A stretch of 9,045 bases of DNA from Candidatus Woesearchaeota archaeon (GCA_016177315.1 JACOVN010000075.1:1-9045), one strand, 5' to 3'. Positions 1 to 6,230 are shown, numbered from the stretch's first letter. Program-made: numbers and translations. Notes: a model not told the origin generated them from the sequence alone.

Positions 1-47
1 CATCAGCATCGGTCATGATAATAATATTATCATGACCGATGCTGATG
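1..47. repeat. Perfect 23-bp inverted repeat at the window edge, probable fold-back artefact
   Basis: Bases 1-23 are the exact reverse complement of bases 25-47, with base 24 as the only spacer. The right arm encodes the conserved MTDADV stretch of GyrB. The left arm gives residues that do not fit the family in the gyrB frame, where a lysine and three isoleucines usually precede the Met. A selected palindrome in that position is unlikely. A fold-back chimera made during amplification or library preparation, or an assembly error at a contig end, explains it better. Genuine gyrB sequence probably starts near base 24. Confidence 0.85.
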
Positions 48-451
48 TGGATGGAAACCATATTGCATGCTTGCTGCTCACTTTTTTCTACCGCTACATG
101 CCAAAACTCATTGAGCAAGGGCACATCTTCCTTGCGCAGCCACCCCTCTACAAAATCAGCAAAGGGAAGCAGCATCGGTATGTGTACAGCGATGAGGAGA
201 AGGCAAAAGTACTGCACGACATTGGCATGGAGAATGTGAATATGCAGCGATACAAGGGTTTGGGAGAGATGAACCCCGAGCAATTGTGGGAAACAACTAT
301 GGATCCAAGTGTGAGAATTCTGAAGCAGGTTACGATTGAGGATGCGGTAGAGGCGGACAGAATTTTCACGATTCTCATGGGCGATGAAGTGGAACCGAGA
401 AGAGCGTTCATCGAGCAGCATGCCAAGGAAGTGGCAGAGTTGGATATTTAG
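2..451 (+). CDS. gyrB: DNA gyrase subunit B, C-terminal fragment (5' end missing)
   Basis: This is the C-terminal end of the ATPase subunit of DNA gyrase, the type IIA topoisomerase that introduces negative supercoils using ATP as a GyrA2GyrB2 tetramer. The frame is open to the window edge. Reliable sequence starts around base 24, with the metal-binding TOPRIM motif TDADVDG (bases 35-55) followed by the [11 protein letters not shown] and AQPPLYK segments. The [21 protein letters not shown] block and the closing MGDEVEPRR...LDI tail are GyrB signatures. The large insert found in enterobacterial GyrB is absent, as in Gram-positive and archaeal forms. The ATPase and transducer domains lie outside the window. 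ParE is the alternative, but the tail is closer to GyrB. No gyrA follows; the next gene has its own promoter. The first codons (2-23) are probably artefactual. Confidence 0.93.
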   Translation: MSIGHDNNIIMTDADVDGNHIACLLLTFFYRYMPKLIEQGHIFLAQPPLYKISKGKQHRYVYSDEEKAKVLHDIGMENVNMQRYKGLGEMNPEQLWETTMDPSVRILKQVTIEDAVEADRIFTILMGDEVEPRRAFIEQHAKEVAELDI

Positions 452-470
452 CTGTGCTGGCATCGATGAG

Positions 471-518
471 GGAAAGATATTTAAATATACTTCTATCCAA
501 TTTCGCAGAAAGAGGTGA
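471..518 (+). promoter_or_regulatory. Archaeal promoter and Shine-Dalgarno site of the antiporter gene
   Basis: A TATA box TTTAAATA lies at 480-487, preceded by a purine-rich GGAAAG at 471-476 that could serve as the TFB-recognition element. Its centre is about 43 nt from the ATG at 527. Transcription would start near 508, giving a short leader of roughly 19 nt. That leader carries GAGGTGA (512-518), a seven-base match to the archaeal anti-Shine-Dalgarno sequence, 8 nt before the ATG. The antiporter is therefore likely transcribed separately from gyrB. Confidence 0.65.
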
Positions 519-526
519 ATCCATAG

Positions 527-2245
527 ATGAACCTTCCAGTGGATACGTTTACAGAATTAAGCATCATTATTTTGTTGGTTGTGTTACTCTCCCTCTTGAT
601 GCGAGTCTTGAAGCAACCTCTCATCATTGGCTATATCATTGCAGGCATTCTGGCGAGCCCCTTTTTCCTGAATATTGTGCAGTCCACAGAAACCCTGGCT
701 ATCTTCTCCCAAATAGGGATTGCGTTGCTCTTGTTCATCGTAGGCTTAGGCTTGAATCCAAAAGTCATCCAGAGTATTGGTCGCGTTGCTGCTATTACTG
801 GCATTGGACAGGTGGCCTTTACTGCTCTGGTCGGATATTTTATCCTGAGAGCATTCGGTTTCCCTGTTCTCCCATCTGTTTACGTTGCTGTGGCTCTCAC
901 CTTCAGCAGCACCATCATCATCGTCAAGCTCTTATCCGATAAGCAGGTTCTGGAAACCCTCTATGGAAGAATTTCCGTTGGATTTCTACTGGTGCAGGAC
1001 CTTATTGCCATTTTGATTTTCATGTTCATCTCTGCCACAAAAGACGAGAGCTTCTTTTCCCTTGCCACTTTCAGCACTGGCGTTTTGGTGCTTTCCTTCC
1101 TCTTCTTCTTCTCCTACTTCCTCTTCCCGAGAATTGGATTTTTTATTGCTAAGTCTCAGGAACTCCTCTTTATTTTTTCCATCGGGTGGTGTTTGCTTCT
1201 CGCAGCACTCTTTAACTATCTTGGGTTTTCGATAGAAATCGGGGCACTCTTGGCAGGCATTACGCTCTCCATGACCCCATTCCATTATGAAATAAGTGCG
1301 AAGCTGAGACCATTGAGAGATTTCTTCCTTATCATCTTCTTTATTCTCCTAGGAGCGCAGATGCAGTTCGGGTATGTGCGGGGGAATATGGTACCGGCAC
1401 TTTTCCTTTCACTTTTTGTTTTGATCGGCAATCCAATTATTATGATGGTATTGATGGGCATCTTGGGGTACACAAAAAAGACGGGCTTTTTAGCAGGGCT
1501 GACGGTTGCACAGATTAGTGAATTCTCCTTAATCCTGATTGCATTGGGGGTGAAGCTTGGCCATGTGCAGCAGGAAATATTGGGGTTTGTCACCTTGATT
1601 GGAATTATCACCATATTTTCCTCCAGCTATTTCATCCTCTATGCAGAGAAAATCTACCCGTTCCTTGCACCATACCTCACCATTTTTGAGAGAAGAGGGA
1701 GGAAGGTGGATCAGCTCCTGCCTGCAGAGCAGAAGCGCTATGATGTTTTGCTCTTTGGCTACAACAGAGTTGGCTTCAGTCTTTTGGAGCATGTCAGGAA
1801 AGCAAAGCAGAAATATTTAGTGGTGGATTTTAACCCAGAAACGATTCAGCAATTGAGCAAGGAAGGGGTGCCATGCAAGTACGGCGATGCAGAAGACAGT
1901 GAATTGCTCAACGAGCTCAACTGGAAGGACGTCAAGATGGTTATTTCCACCATCCCTAGTGTAGAAACGAATTTACTGTTGGCTCACAAAGTACGATTGG
2001 TGAATAAGGATGCAATTCTCCTCACTGTTGCCCACCAGATCGAGGAAGCCATGGATTTGTACCATGCAGGAGTATCCTATGTCCTTCTGCCTCACTTCTT
2101 AGGAGGGGAGTATGCAGCCATGATGCTAGACGCCTTTGGCTTTGATGCAAAAAAATTCCACCAGGAGAAGCAGAAGCACATCCAGTATTTGCTGAAACGC
2201 AGAGAGCTTGGGCATGAACATCCGAGAGCAGAGCGGCACCGCTAG
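527..2245 (+). CDS. Kef-type monovalent cation:proton antiporter (CPA2) with C-terminal RCK/TrkA-N domain
   Basis: This is an integral membrane protein of 572 residues, expected to exchange K+ or Na+ for protons. Residues 1 to about 385 are a run of hydrophobic helices with CPA2 family hallmarks: KQPLIIGYIIAGIL near the N-terminus, LLLFIVGLGLNP, FSSTIIIVKLLSDK, and a Gln157-Asp158 pair in LLVQDLIAI, the position of the ion-binding aspartate. QISEFSLI lies in a later helix. Residues from about 403 to 520 form a cytosolic RCK/TrkA-N Rossmann domain. Its glycine motif is FGYNRVG (Gly411, Gly416, with Asn413 in place of the middle glycine), and Asp434 ends the second strand, which favours NAD(H)-type ligands. 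This architecture matches KefB/KefC. The C-terminal tail is short and basic. No KefF/KefG-like partner lies nearby. The ATG at 527 is fixed by a strong Shine-Dalgarno site. The transported ion cannot be read from the sequence. Confidence 0.9.
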   Translation: MNLPVDTFTELSIIILLVVLLSLLMRVLKQPLIIGYIIAGILASPFFLNIVQSTETLAIFSQIGIALLLFIVGLGLNPKVIQSIGRVAAITGIGQVAFTALVGYFILRAFGFPVLPSVYVAVALTFSSTIIIVKLLSDKQVLETLYGRISVGFLLVQDLIAILIFMFISATKDESFFSLATFSTGVLVLSFLFFFSYFLFPRIGFFIAKSQELLFIFSIGWCLLLAALFNYLGFSIEIGALLAGITLSMTPFHYEISAKLRPLRDFFLIIFFILLGAQMQFGYVRGNMVPALFLSLFVLIGNPIIMMVLMGILGYTKKTGFLAGLTVAQISEFSLILIALGVKLGHVQQEILGFVTLIGIITIFSSSYFILYAEKIYPFLAPYLTIFERRGRKVDQLLPAEQKRYDVLLFGYNRVGFSLLEHVRKAKQKYLVVDFNPETIQQLSKEGVPCKYGDAEDSELLNELNWKDVKMVISTIPSVETNLLLAHKVRLVNKDAILLTVAHQIEEAMDLYHAGVSYVLLPHFLGGEYAAMMLDAFGFDAKKFHQEKQKHIQYLLKRRELGHEHPRAERHR

Positions 2246-2264
2246 GCAAATATTCGTTTAGGAA

Positions 2265-2270
2265 TTTTTT
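2265..2270 (+). terminator. Oligo-T terminator after the antiporter gene
   Basis: A run of six T follows the antiporter stop codon by 20 nt, just before the next TATA box. Archaeal RNA polymerase commonly terminates at oligo-T tracts without a strong hairpin, and none is evident here. The position between two transcription units fits. Confidence 0.45.
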
Positions 2271-2276
2271 GTGCAA

Positions 2277-2311
2277 TAAGATATTTATAGTAGGCTCTTT
2301 TGCTTCTTGCC
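2277..2311 (+). promoter_or_regulatory. Promoter of the methionine synthase pair, predicted leaderless
   Basis: The TATA box TATTTATA occupies 2282-2289. Its centre is about 26 nt before the ATG at 2312, so transcription is expected to start at or next to the first codon. This decides the start: the in-frame TTG at 2300 would lie upstream of the predicted transcript start. No Shine-Dalgarno site is present, consistent with a leaderless mRNA. Confidence 0.65.
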
Positions 2312-3322
2312 ATGGTTGAGGCGTACCTAACAGGGATTTTTCCCAGATCGCAGACGAGGATCTCCGCGGGGAGAGAGTATACAAAAGGGAACTGTACGGA
2401 AGCAGAACTGCGGGAGATTGAACAGAGAGATGCTTTTTCTATTGTCCAAGCCCAGCAGGAAGCCGGCCTCAATTATATTCAAGATCCCCTGTTCTGGCCG
2501 GATCTGCTCTTTCCTTTTTCCCAAGAGATTAGGGGTATTAAGCCGAGGAAGAGCTTGAAGGAAGAGGTGGACATGGATCGATGGTTTGACACGAATAAGT
2601 TTTTTCCAAGATTGGAGATCCAGGGAAAATTGAAAGCAGAGGAACCATTTTTAACAACATACATGCACCTCGATGCCTTGGGAGAGAATGGGAAAGTTGT
2701 TCTGCCTTCCCCTTTCCTCCTCGCATCTCTCTCCAATGATAGAAACAAGACATACGCTTCCTTGGAAGTGCTGGTGGAGGATTTTGCTGCAATTCTGGCA
2801 CAAGAGGCAGAATTCTTTGCTGGCCATGGCATCCGGCAAATCCAGTTTACGGATCCTTGCTTGGTGTACGAGCATCCAGGCAAAGAAATTTTCCCTATTG
2901 CTCGACGAGGATTGGAACGGGTCGTAAGGAACCTGCCAACATCTGTACAAACGATACTCTTTACGTATTTTGGCAATGCTGCACCGTATTTTGCAGAGCT
3001 GTTCTCCTTTCCGGTTGACGGCATTGGCTTTGACGCTTTTGCTATCGATGCAAAACAGGCAGAGGAATTGCAGGAAACAGCTGGAAAAGGTGTTGTCTTT
3101 GGCGCTGTCCATGCGCAGCATGCCTTCTCCCTTCCAAAGAATCCGGAAGAGCCAGAGATGGTATGGCAAAAAATGCAACCATTCCTCGAAAAGCTAAAAC
3201 CATTATGGTTTGCCATTGCACCAACAGGAGAATTGACGGAATTGTCGTATAGCATTGCATTGGAGAAAATCAGGAGGCTGGGAGCAATCAAGAGGTATGT
3301 TCAAGATGCTGCAAACGTATGA
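2312..3322 (+). CDS. MetE N-terminal-domain-like protein (non-catalytic half of split methionine synthase)
   Basis: This 336-residue protein belongs to the MetE/UROD-like TIM-barrel superfamily and resembles the N-terminal barrel of cobalamin-independent methionine synthase. Visible family traits are the opening FPRSQ, a YTKG segment, QAQQEAGLNYIQDPLFWPDL, VVLPSPFLLASLS (the family's substrate-channel loop), and FTYFGNAAPYF followed by FPVDGIGFDAFA. The zinc ligands are absent: the HxC position reads TYF, and the catalytic QxDEP motif is degenerate (IQFTDP), as expected for the N-lobe. In full-length MetE this lobe helps bind the polyglutamate folate. In archaea the methyl donor may instead be a methanopterin derivative or a corrinoid protein, which is inference. 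Its last 17 bases overlap the catalytic-half gene, so the two are co-transcribed and likely form a complex. The ATG at 2312 is chosen over TTG 2300 because of the promoter spacing. Confidence 0.8.
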   Translation: MVEAYLTGIFPRSQTRISAGREYTKGNCTEAELREIEQRDAFSIVQAQQEAGLNYIQDPLFWPDLLFPFSQEIRGIKPRKSLKEEVDMDRWFDTNKFFPRLEIQGKLKAEEPFLTTYMHLDALGENGKVVLPSPFLLASLSNDRNKTYASLEVLVEDFAAILAQEAEFFAGHGIRQIQFTDPCLVYEHPGKEIFPIARRGLERVVRNLPTSVQTILFTYFGNAAPYFAELFSFPVDGIGFDAFAIDAKQAEELQETAGKGVVFGAVHAQHAFSLPKNPEEPEMVWQKMQPFLEKLKPLWFAIAPTGELTELSYSIALEKIRRLGAIKRYVQDAANV

Positions 3323-4427
3323 GATTGGAAGCCTGCCGAAGCCTTGGCTTGTCCTACCGCAGGATAGCAAGGGTTTGAACTATTGGGCAGAGAGGATAGA
3401 GTTTGAAGAGAAGGAAGAATTCCAAGCACTCATGGAGAAGGGAAAGCTGCGGAATGGGGAAGAGCAGCAACGACTCCGGGAATTAGGGACTATTTTCAAT
3501 CTTCGATTTTTAGAGAGCACAGGACTAGATTTTGTTTTCAATGGGGAGGCGCTGCGCATTGAAATGAATGAGTATCCACTGAGACAAGTGGAAGGCATTC
3601 GGTTTTTTCCAGAGGAGGTGCACTCTTTTGGGGAAGCGTATTATCATCGAGGGGATGTTGTTCATCAGTTACGATTGAAAAGCCTTTACCATGATCGAGA
3701 GTTGCCCATTATTCAGCCGCATGCACGTAAGCCAGTGAAAGTTCCTGTGACTGGCCCCTATACCTTAGCGGCGTGGTGTTCTGACAGCCACTACTTACCA
3801 AAGCGCTTGGAGACAGAACCTTGGGACAAGGCATTGTACCACGCAAGAGAGCAACTCGCATGGGCATTCGCAGAAGAAGTGGTGCGACCAAATTTGGAAA
3901 AACTCATTTCGCAAGGTGCTGCGTGGATTCAAATGGATGAACCTGCTGCAACGGTTGTTGCCGGAGAAATGCCCATTGTTGTTTCAGCAGTGAATCGTGC
4001 AGTGGAAGGTTTGCAGGACAAAGCAAAGTTCAGCATCCACATCTGCTTTGGGAGAGACTACAACAGGCTTTTCCCTCATCTCAATGGATTGTTGTTCCGG
4101 CACATCTGTCTGGAGTTAGCAAACAGGGAGGGATATGCAATCCTGCAGCGATTCCAGGAATTGAACCAAGAATCAGAACAACCGTGGGAGGTTGGCATTG
4201 GCGTGCTGCGAGTACATACCAATGAAGTAGAGACTGCAGAGCAGGTAAAGGAGCGAATTCTCCACGCTGCAAGATTTTATGACCCTGGCTTTCTCTATGC
4301 CTGCCCAGATTGTGGATTGAGAACAAGAAAGGATGCAGAAGGGCTGAGTATTATTCATGCAAAACTCTCCAACATGGTGGAAGGAGCACGATTGGCAGGA
4401 GCGACATGGAAAGGCAGGAACATTTAA
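3306..4427 (+). CDS. metE: Cobalamin-independent methionine synthase, catalytic half (MetE C-terminal domain)
   Basis: This protein of 373 residues should make methionine by methylating homocysteine at a zinc site. Family residues are in place: EIGSLP at the N-terminus (residues 6-11) and Glu81 in GEALRIEMNEY for homocysteine binding; Asp211 in IQMDEP; zinc ligands His245 and Cys247 in HIC, Glu270, and Cys336 in PDCGLRTR. The spacings match those of E. coli MetE. An extra cysteine (Cys333) makes the last motif CPDC where the family usually has NPDC. The chosen ATG (3306) has GAGGT at 3292-3296, 9 nt upstream, inside the preceding gene; an in-frame ATG at 3297 is possible but has no spaced ribosome site. 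Folate-independent core-MetE enzymes are known in archaea, so the methyl donor is uncertain. A split of full-length MetE into two genes is the simplest reading. Confidence 0.9.
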   Translation: MLQTYEIGSLPKPWLVLPQDSKGLNYWAERIEFEEKEEFQALMEKGKLRNGEEQQRLRELGTIFNLRFLESTGLDFVFNGEALRIEMNEYPLRQVEGIRFFPEEVHSFGEAYYHRGDVVHQLRLKSLYHDRELPIIQPHARKPVKVPVTGPYTLAAWCSDSHYLPKRLETEPWDKALYHAREQLAWAFAEEVVRPNLEKLISQGAAWIQMDEPAATVVAGEMPIVVSAVNRAVEGLQDKAKFSIHICFGRDYNRLFPHLNGLLFRHICLELANREGYAILQRFQELNQESEQPWEVGIGVLRVHTNEVETAEQVKERILHAARFYDPGFLYACPDCGLRTRKDAEGLSIIHAKLSNMVEGARLAGATWKGRNI

Positions 4428-4488
4428 ATACTAGTTTTGCCTAAGAGAGTGTCAGAACAATATCCCAGGATGTGCTTCAAAAAGGTGG
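4421..4488 (+). promoter_or_regulatory. Promoter and Shine-Dalgarno site of the small zinc-ribbon gene
   Basis: TTTAAATA (4423-4430) overlaps the stop codon of metE. It would start transcription near 4452, leaving a leader of about 40 nt. The leader carries AGGTGG at 4483-4488, 5 nt before the ATG at 4494; AGGTG is a partial match to the archaeal anti-Shine-Dalgarno sequence. A weaker in-frame ATG at 4470 lies within the leader. Confidence 0.5.
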
Positions 4489-4493
4489 GTGCC

Positions 4494-4595
4494 ATGCCCA
4501 AGGAATGCCTCATGTGCGGGACATCGTTGGAAGCGGAAGATACCTACTGCCCTGAATGCGGTGTGGATTTGGAGGAAACAGAGTCTTCTGGCTGA
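4494..4595 (+). CDS. 33-residue zinc-ribbon microprotein
   Basis: This is a very short reading frame with two knuckles: CLMC near the N-terminus (Cys5, Cys8) and CPEC (Cys19, Cys22), separated by ten residues, with each second cysteine followed by Gly as in zinc ribbons. The tail is acidic (DLEETESSG). Small double-CxxC proteins of this type are common in archaea and usually bind one zinc. Their roles are mostly unknown, and protein-protein or nucleic-acid contacts are guesses. It has its own promoter-like TATA box and ribosome site, and sits 66 nt after metE and 41 nt before the HAD gene. A start at ATG 4470 would add eight residues (MCFKKVGA), but 4494 has the better ribosome site. The clean zinc-ribbon pattern in a 33-codon frame makes a chance ORF unlikely. 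Confidence 0.72.
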   Translation: MPKECLMCGTSLEAEDTYCPECGVDLEETESSG

Positions 4596-4604
4596 AGGTC
4601 GCAA

Positions 4605-4636
4605 ACTTTATATAACCATTCCTGTTTCTTTTTTCC
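4605..4636 (+). promoter_or_regulatory. Promoter of the HAD phosphatase gene, predicted leaderless
   Basis: TTTATATA lies at 4607-4614, immediately after the zinc-ribbon stop codon. Its centre is about 26 nt from the ATG at 4637, the same spacing as for the methionine synthase pair. The short pyrimidine-rich stretch before the ATG holds no Shine-Dalgarno site, so a leaderless transcript is expected. Confidence 0.7.
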
Positions 4637-5311
4637 ATGATGAAAGCAATCATTTTTGATTTAGATAACACCTTAATTGACTTCATGCGGATGAAGAAAC
4701 TGTGCTGTACAGCGGCGGTAGAAGCCATGATCGGGGCAGGATTGAAATGGAAGAAGGAAGAAGCATTGAAAATACTCTTTGGGTTGTACGACGAGTATGG
4801 CATCGAGTACAAAGGGATTTTCCAGAAATTCCTGGAAAAAGTGGAGGGAAAAGTGGATTACAGAATTCTGGCTCATGGCATTGTTGCCTATCGGAAAACC
4901 CAGGTTGGGTATATGGAGCCATATCCCAATGTGATTCCTACATTGATTCAACTAAAGGCGAAGGGATTGAAGCTTGCCATCCTCTCAGATGCACCAAAGA
5001 TGAATGCCTGGCTGAGATTAGTGGAAATGAAATTGGAGCATTTCTTTGACGTTATTGTTTGCTTGGATGACACCGGCATGAAAAAGCCAGCAACGAAACC
5101 ATTTGAAACAGTGCTGAATGAGTTGAAGCTGAAACCCGCAGAGGTTTTGATGGTGGGAGATTGGCCAGAGCGGGACATTGCAGGGGCGAAGAAAATGGGG
5201 ATGAGAACCTGCTACGCAAAATATGGAAATATCAAAGGAGAGGAATGCAAGGATGCAGACTTTGAGATAGGGGAGATTGGAGAATTGGTAAAGGTAGTGG
5301 AAAAGGCATAG
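4637..5311 (+). CDS. HAD superfamily phosphatase, subfamily IA, archaeal TIGR02253-like
   Basis: This cytosolic hydrolase of 224 residues has all four HAD motifs. Motif I is DLDNT, with nucleophile Asp8 and acid/base Asp10. Motif II is Ser117-Asp118 in LAILSDA. Motif III is Lys150 in KKP. Motif IV is GDWPERD, with Asp175 and Asp180. A helical C1 cap (roughly residues 15-95) separates motif I from motif II. Segments in the cap (MIGAGL..., HGIVAY) and the overall length recall the archaeal TIGR02253 group, whose members are small phosphomonoesterases acting on metabolites such as sugar or glycerol-type phosphates. The substrate cannot be read from sequence. The start is a double Met codon; the second (4640) is also possible. 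The gene ends 9 nt before the convergent exported-protein gene. Confidence 0.88.
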   Translation: MMKAIIFDLDNTLIDFMRMKKLCCTAAVEAMIGAGLKWKKEEALKILFGLYDEYGIEYKGIFQKFLEKVEGKVDYRILAHGIVAYRKTQVGYMEPYPNVIPTLIQLKAKGLKLAILSDAPKMNAWLRLVEMKLEHFFDVIVCLDDTGMKKPATKPFETVLNELKLKPAEVLMVGDWPERDIAGAKKMGMRTCYAKYGNIKGEECKDADFEIGEIGELVKVVEKA

Positions 5312-5320
5312 AAGGAAGGA

Positions 5321-6067
5321 TTAAAATATGGTTAATGGCTCATCTTCTAGATCGTCAATAATATAATCTTCGATATCATCAAGACTATCACACACTTCAC
5401 TCAAAGAATCAAATTGTGCGTCTAATTCCTTGACAAGATCCTGGATTTGTAAATTTCCTTTTATTGCACAGATCTTTACATTCGCTAATGCAGCCCCTGC
5501 GATGGGAATATCCATATTCTGGAGTGCCGCTTCCACAAGCGTAGCTTCGTAATCTATGCATGCTCCATATAACTCCTTTCGGAATGCTGTAAATGCTTCC
5601 CCAACAGGATTCATACATCGCTCCTGCAACAGTGCTTCAGTCAAATCGATACTCCGAAGCAAGATGTCATAATCTTCAGGGAAGTCTTTTAGTACATCTC
5701 TGGTTTTAGTTATACTTGCCTGTATTTGTTCCTCGCACACTCTCGAATCCAAGCTGAATTTTGCAGCTCCTGTTTCATGACTGCGTACCGCAGGCAAGAG
5801 TGTGAGTTGATGCCAACCCACCGCTACTAACGCAGCATAATCTATCTCCGGAGATACATCATACGAATGGGTTTCCCCTTTTGCTTCTCCGGCATCCGTC
5901 CGATATGCTTCAGGAAGAGGAACAGTTGTAATGGAAACCGCAGGCCTCTTTGGTGGTGCTGCCTTTTGTTCTAGTTCATGAGGTTGAGAACATGCAAACG
6001 CCATTGCCAAAGCGCCAAATGTACCTATAAGCCCAGAATAGGTAACCAGTTTATGGTATAATATCAT
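5321..6067 (-). CDS. Exported, probably lipid-anchored, helical acidic protein of unknown function
   Basis: This protein of 248 residues matches no family I recognise. The N-terminus has a short charged n-region (MILYHK), a hydrophobic core, and AFAC with Cys26, which fits a lipoprotein-type signal although alanine replaces the preferred leucine at -3. A low-complexity linker rich in Pro and Lys follows. The rest looks helical and amphipathic, with five more cysteines (contexts VCE, RCM, ACI, ICA, VCD). Five is odd for disulphide pairing unless the anchor cysteine or a partner takes part. The C-terminus is strongly acidic (DDIEDYIIDDLEDE). The ATG at 6067 has AAGGAG 3 nt upstream. The longer frame from a TTG at 6097 would begin upstream of the predicted transcript start. 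It is divergent from the 809-residue phosphatase gene and convergent with the HAD gene. Confidence 0.7.
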   Translation of the reverse strand: MILYHKLVTYSGLIGTFGALAMAFACSQPHELEQKAAPPKRPAVSITTVPLPEAYRTDAGEAKGETHSYDVSPEIDYAALVAVGWHQLTLLPAVRSHETGAAKFSLDSRVCEEQIQASITKTRDVLKDFPEDYDILLRSIDLTEALLQERCMNPVGEAFTAFRKELYGACIDYEATLVEAALQNMDIPIAGAALANVKICAIKGNLQIQDLVKELDAQFDSLSEVCDSLDDIEDYIIDDLEDEPLTIF

Positions 6068-6070
6068 TTT

Positions 6071-6105
6071 CTCCTTCTGTATAGGGATCACTGTCAATTT
6101 TTAAA
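6071..6105 (-). promoter_or_regulatory. Promoter and Shine-Dalgarno site of the exported-protein gene
   Basis: Read on the minus strand, TTTAAAAA (6105 down to 6098) is a plausible TATA box centred about 34 nt before the ATG at 6067. It gives a leader of roughly 10 nt containing AAGGAG (6076-6071), only 3 nt from the ATG, which is closer than usual. This promoter supports the ATG at 6067 over the upstream TTG. Confidence 0.45.
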
Positions 6106-6135
6106 GATATCGACTTTCGGCTCTGTCGGAGATAT
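6105..6135. repeat. Imperfect inverted repeat beside the exported-protein promoter
   Basis: ATATCGAC (6108-6114 region) and GTCGGAGATAT (6125-6135) are related as imperfect reverse complements, with three extra bases in the right arm. The element lies immediately upstream of the minus-strand TATA box and could be an operator or a weak hairpin. The mismatch makes it less convincing than the perfect repeat next to it. Confidence 0.3.
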
Positions 6136-6159
6136 TTATTTTCCATAATGAAAATAAAT
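6134..6159. promoter_or_regulatory. Perfect 10-bp inverted repeat, candidate operator between divergent promoters
   Basis: ATTTATTTTC (6134-6143) and GAAAATAAAT (6150-6159) are exact reverse complements around a 6-bp spacer. The element ends 15 bp before the plus-strand TATA box (6175-6182) and lies about 30 bp upstream of the minus-strand TATA box. That placement suits a dimeric regulator acting on one or both divergent genes. The arms are AT-rich, so chance is not excluded. Confidence 0.45.
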
Positions 6160-6171
6160 GAAGAAATAGAA

Positions 6172-6230
6172 AGCTTTATATACCACTTAATAGTAATAAC
6201 ATATAACAACACAACATCATTCCAAGGACG
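6172..6230 (+). promoter_or_regulatory. Promoter region of the FHA-like/PPP phosphatase gene, two candidate TATA boxes
   Basis: TTTATATA (6175-6182) is a textbook archaeal TATA box, about 52 nt before the ATG at 6231. It predicts a leader of roughly 27 nt ending in a weak AAGGA (6224-6228) very close to the ATG. A second box, ATATAA (6201-6206), is centred about 27 nt before the ATG and would give a leaderless transcript. The first has the better sequence; the second has the spacing seen at the leaderless genes in this window. Confidence 0.6.

Noticed and set aside
1..47. The left-edge palindrome as a real hairpin, operator or transposon end
   Set aside because: The right arm is conserved GyrB coding sequence, and the left arm destroys the expected protein sequence. 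An artefact explains this better.
454..942. Plus-strand open frame of 162 codons after gyrB
   Set aside because: It overlaps the antiporter in another frame, and its protein has no membrane or domain pattern. The antiporter frame is the coding one.
2300..2311. Upstream TTG start for the MetE N-lobe gene
   Set aside because: It lies only about 14 nt from the TATA centre, so it would be upstream of the expected transcript start. The ATG at 2312 has the normal leaderless spacing.
2479..3291. Open frame of 270 codons on the minus strand across the MetE N-lobe gene
   Set aside because: It is wholly antisense to a gene with clear family signatures, its translation resembles no family, and it has no promoter or ribosome site.
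3255..3305. Longer N-terminus for the catalytic MetE gene from ATG 3255 or 3297
   Set aside because: The added residues are not family-like, and the homology starts with the MLQTYEIGSLP segment. The ATG at 3306 has a ribosome site at a usable distance.
4437..4700. Zinc-ribbon and HAD genes as part of a defence or toxin-antitoxin system
   Set aside because: The HAD protein has metabolic phosphatase motifs, both genes have separate promoters, and nothing nearby belongs to a known defence family.
6068..6097. TTG start at 6097 for the exported protein
   Set aside because: It falls inside the region between the minus-strand TATA box and its expected transcript start, and it places extra charged residues before the signal sequence. 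The ATG at 6067 follows AAGGAG.
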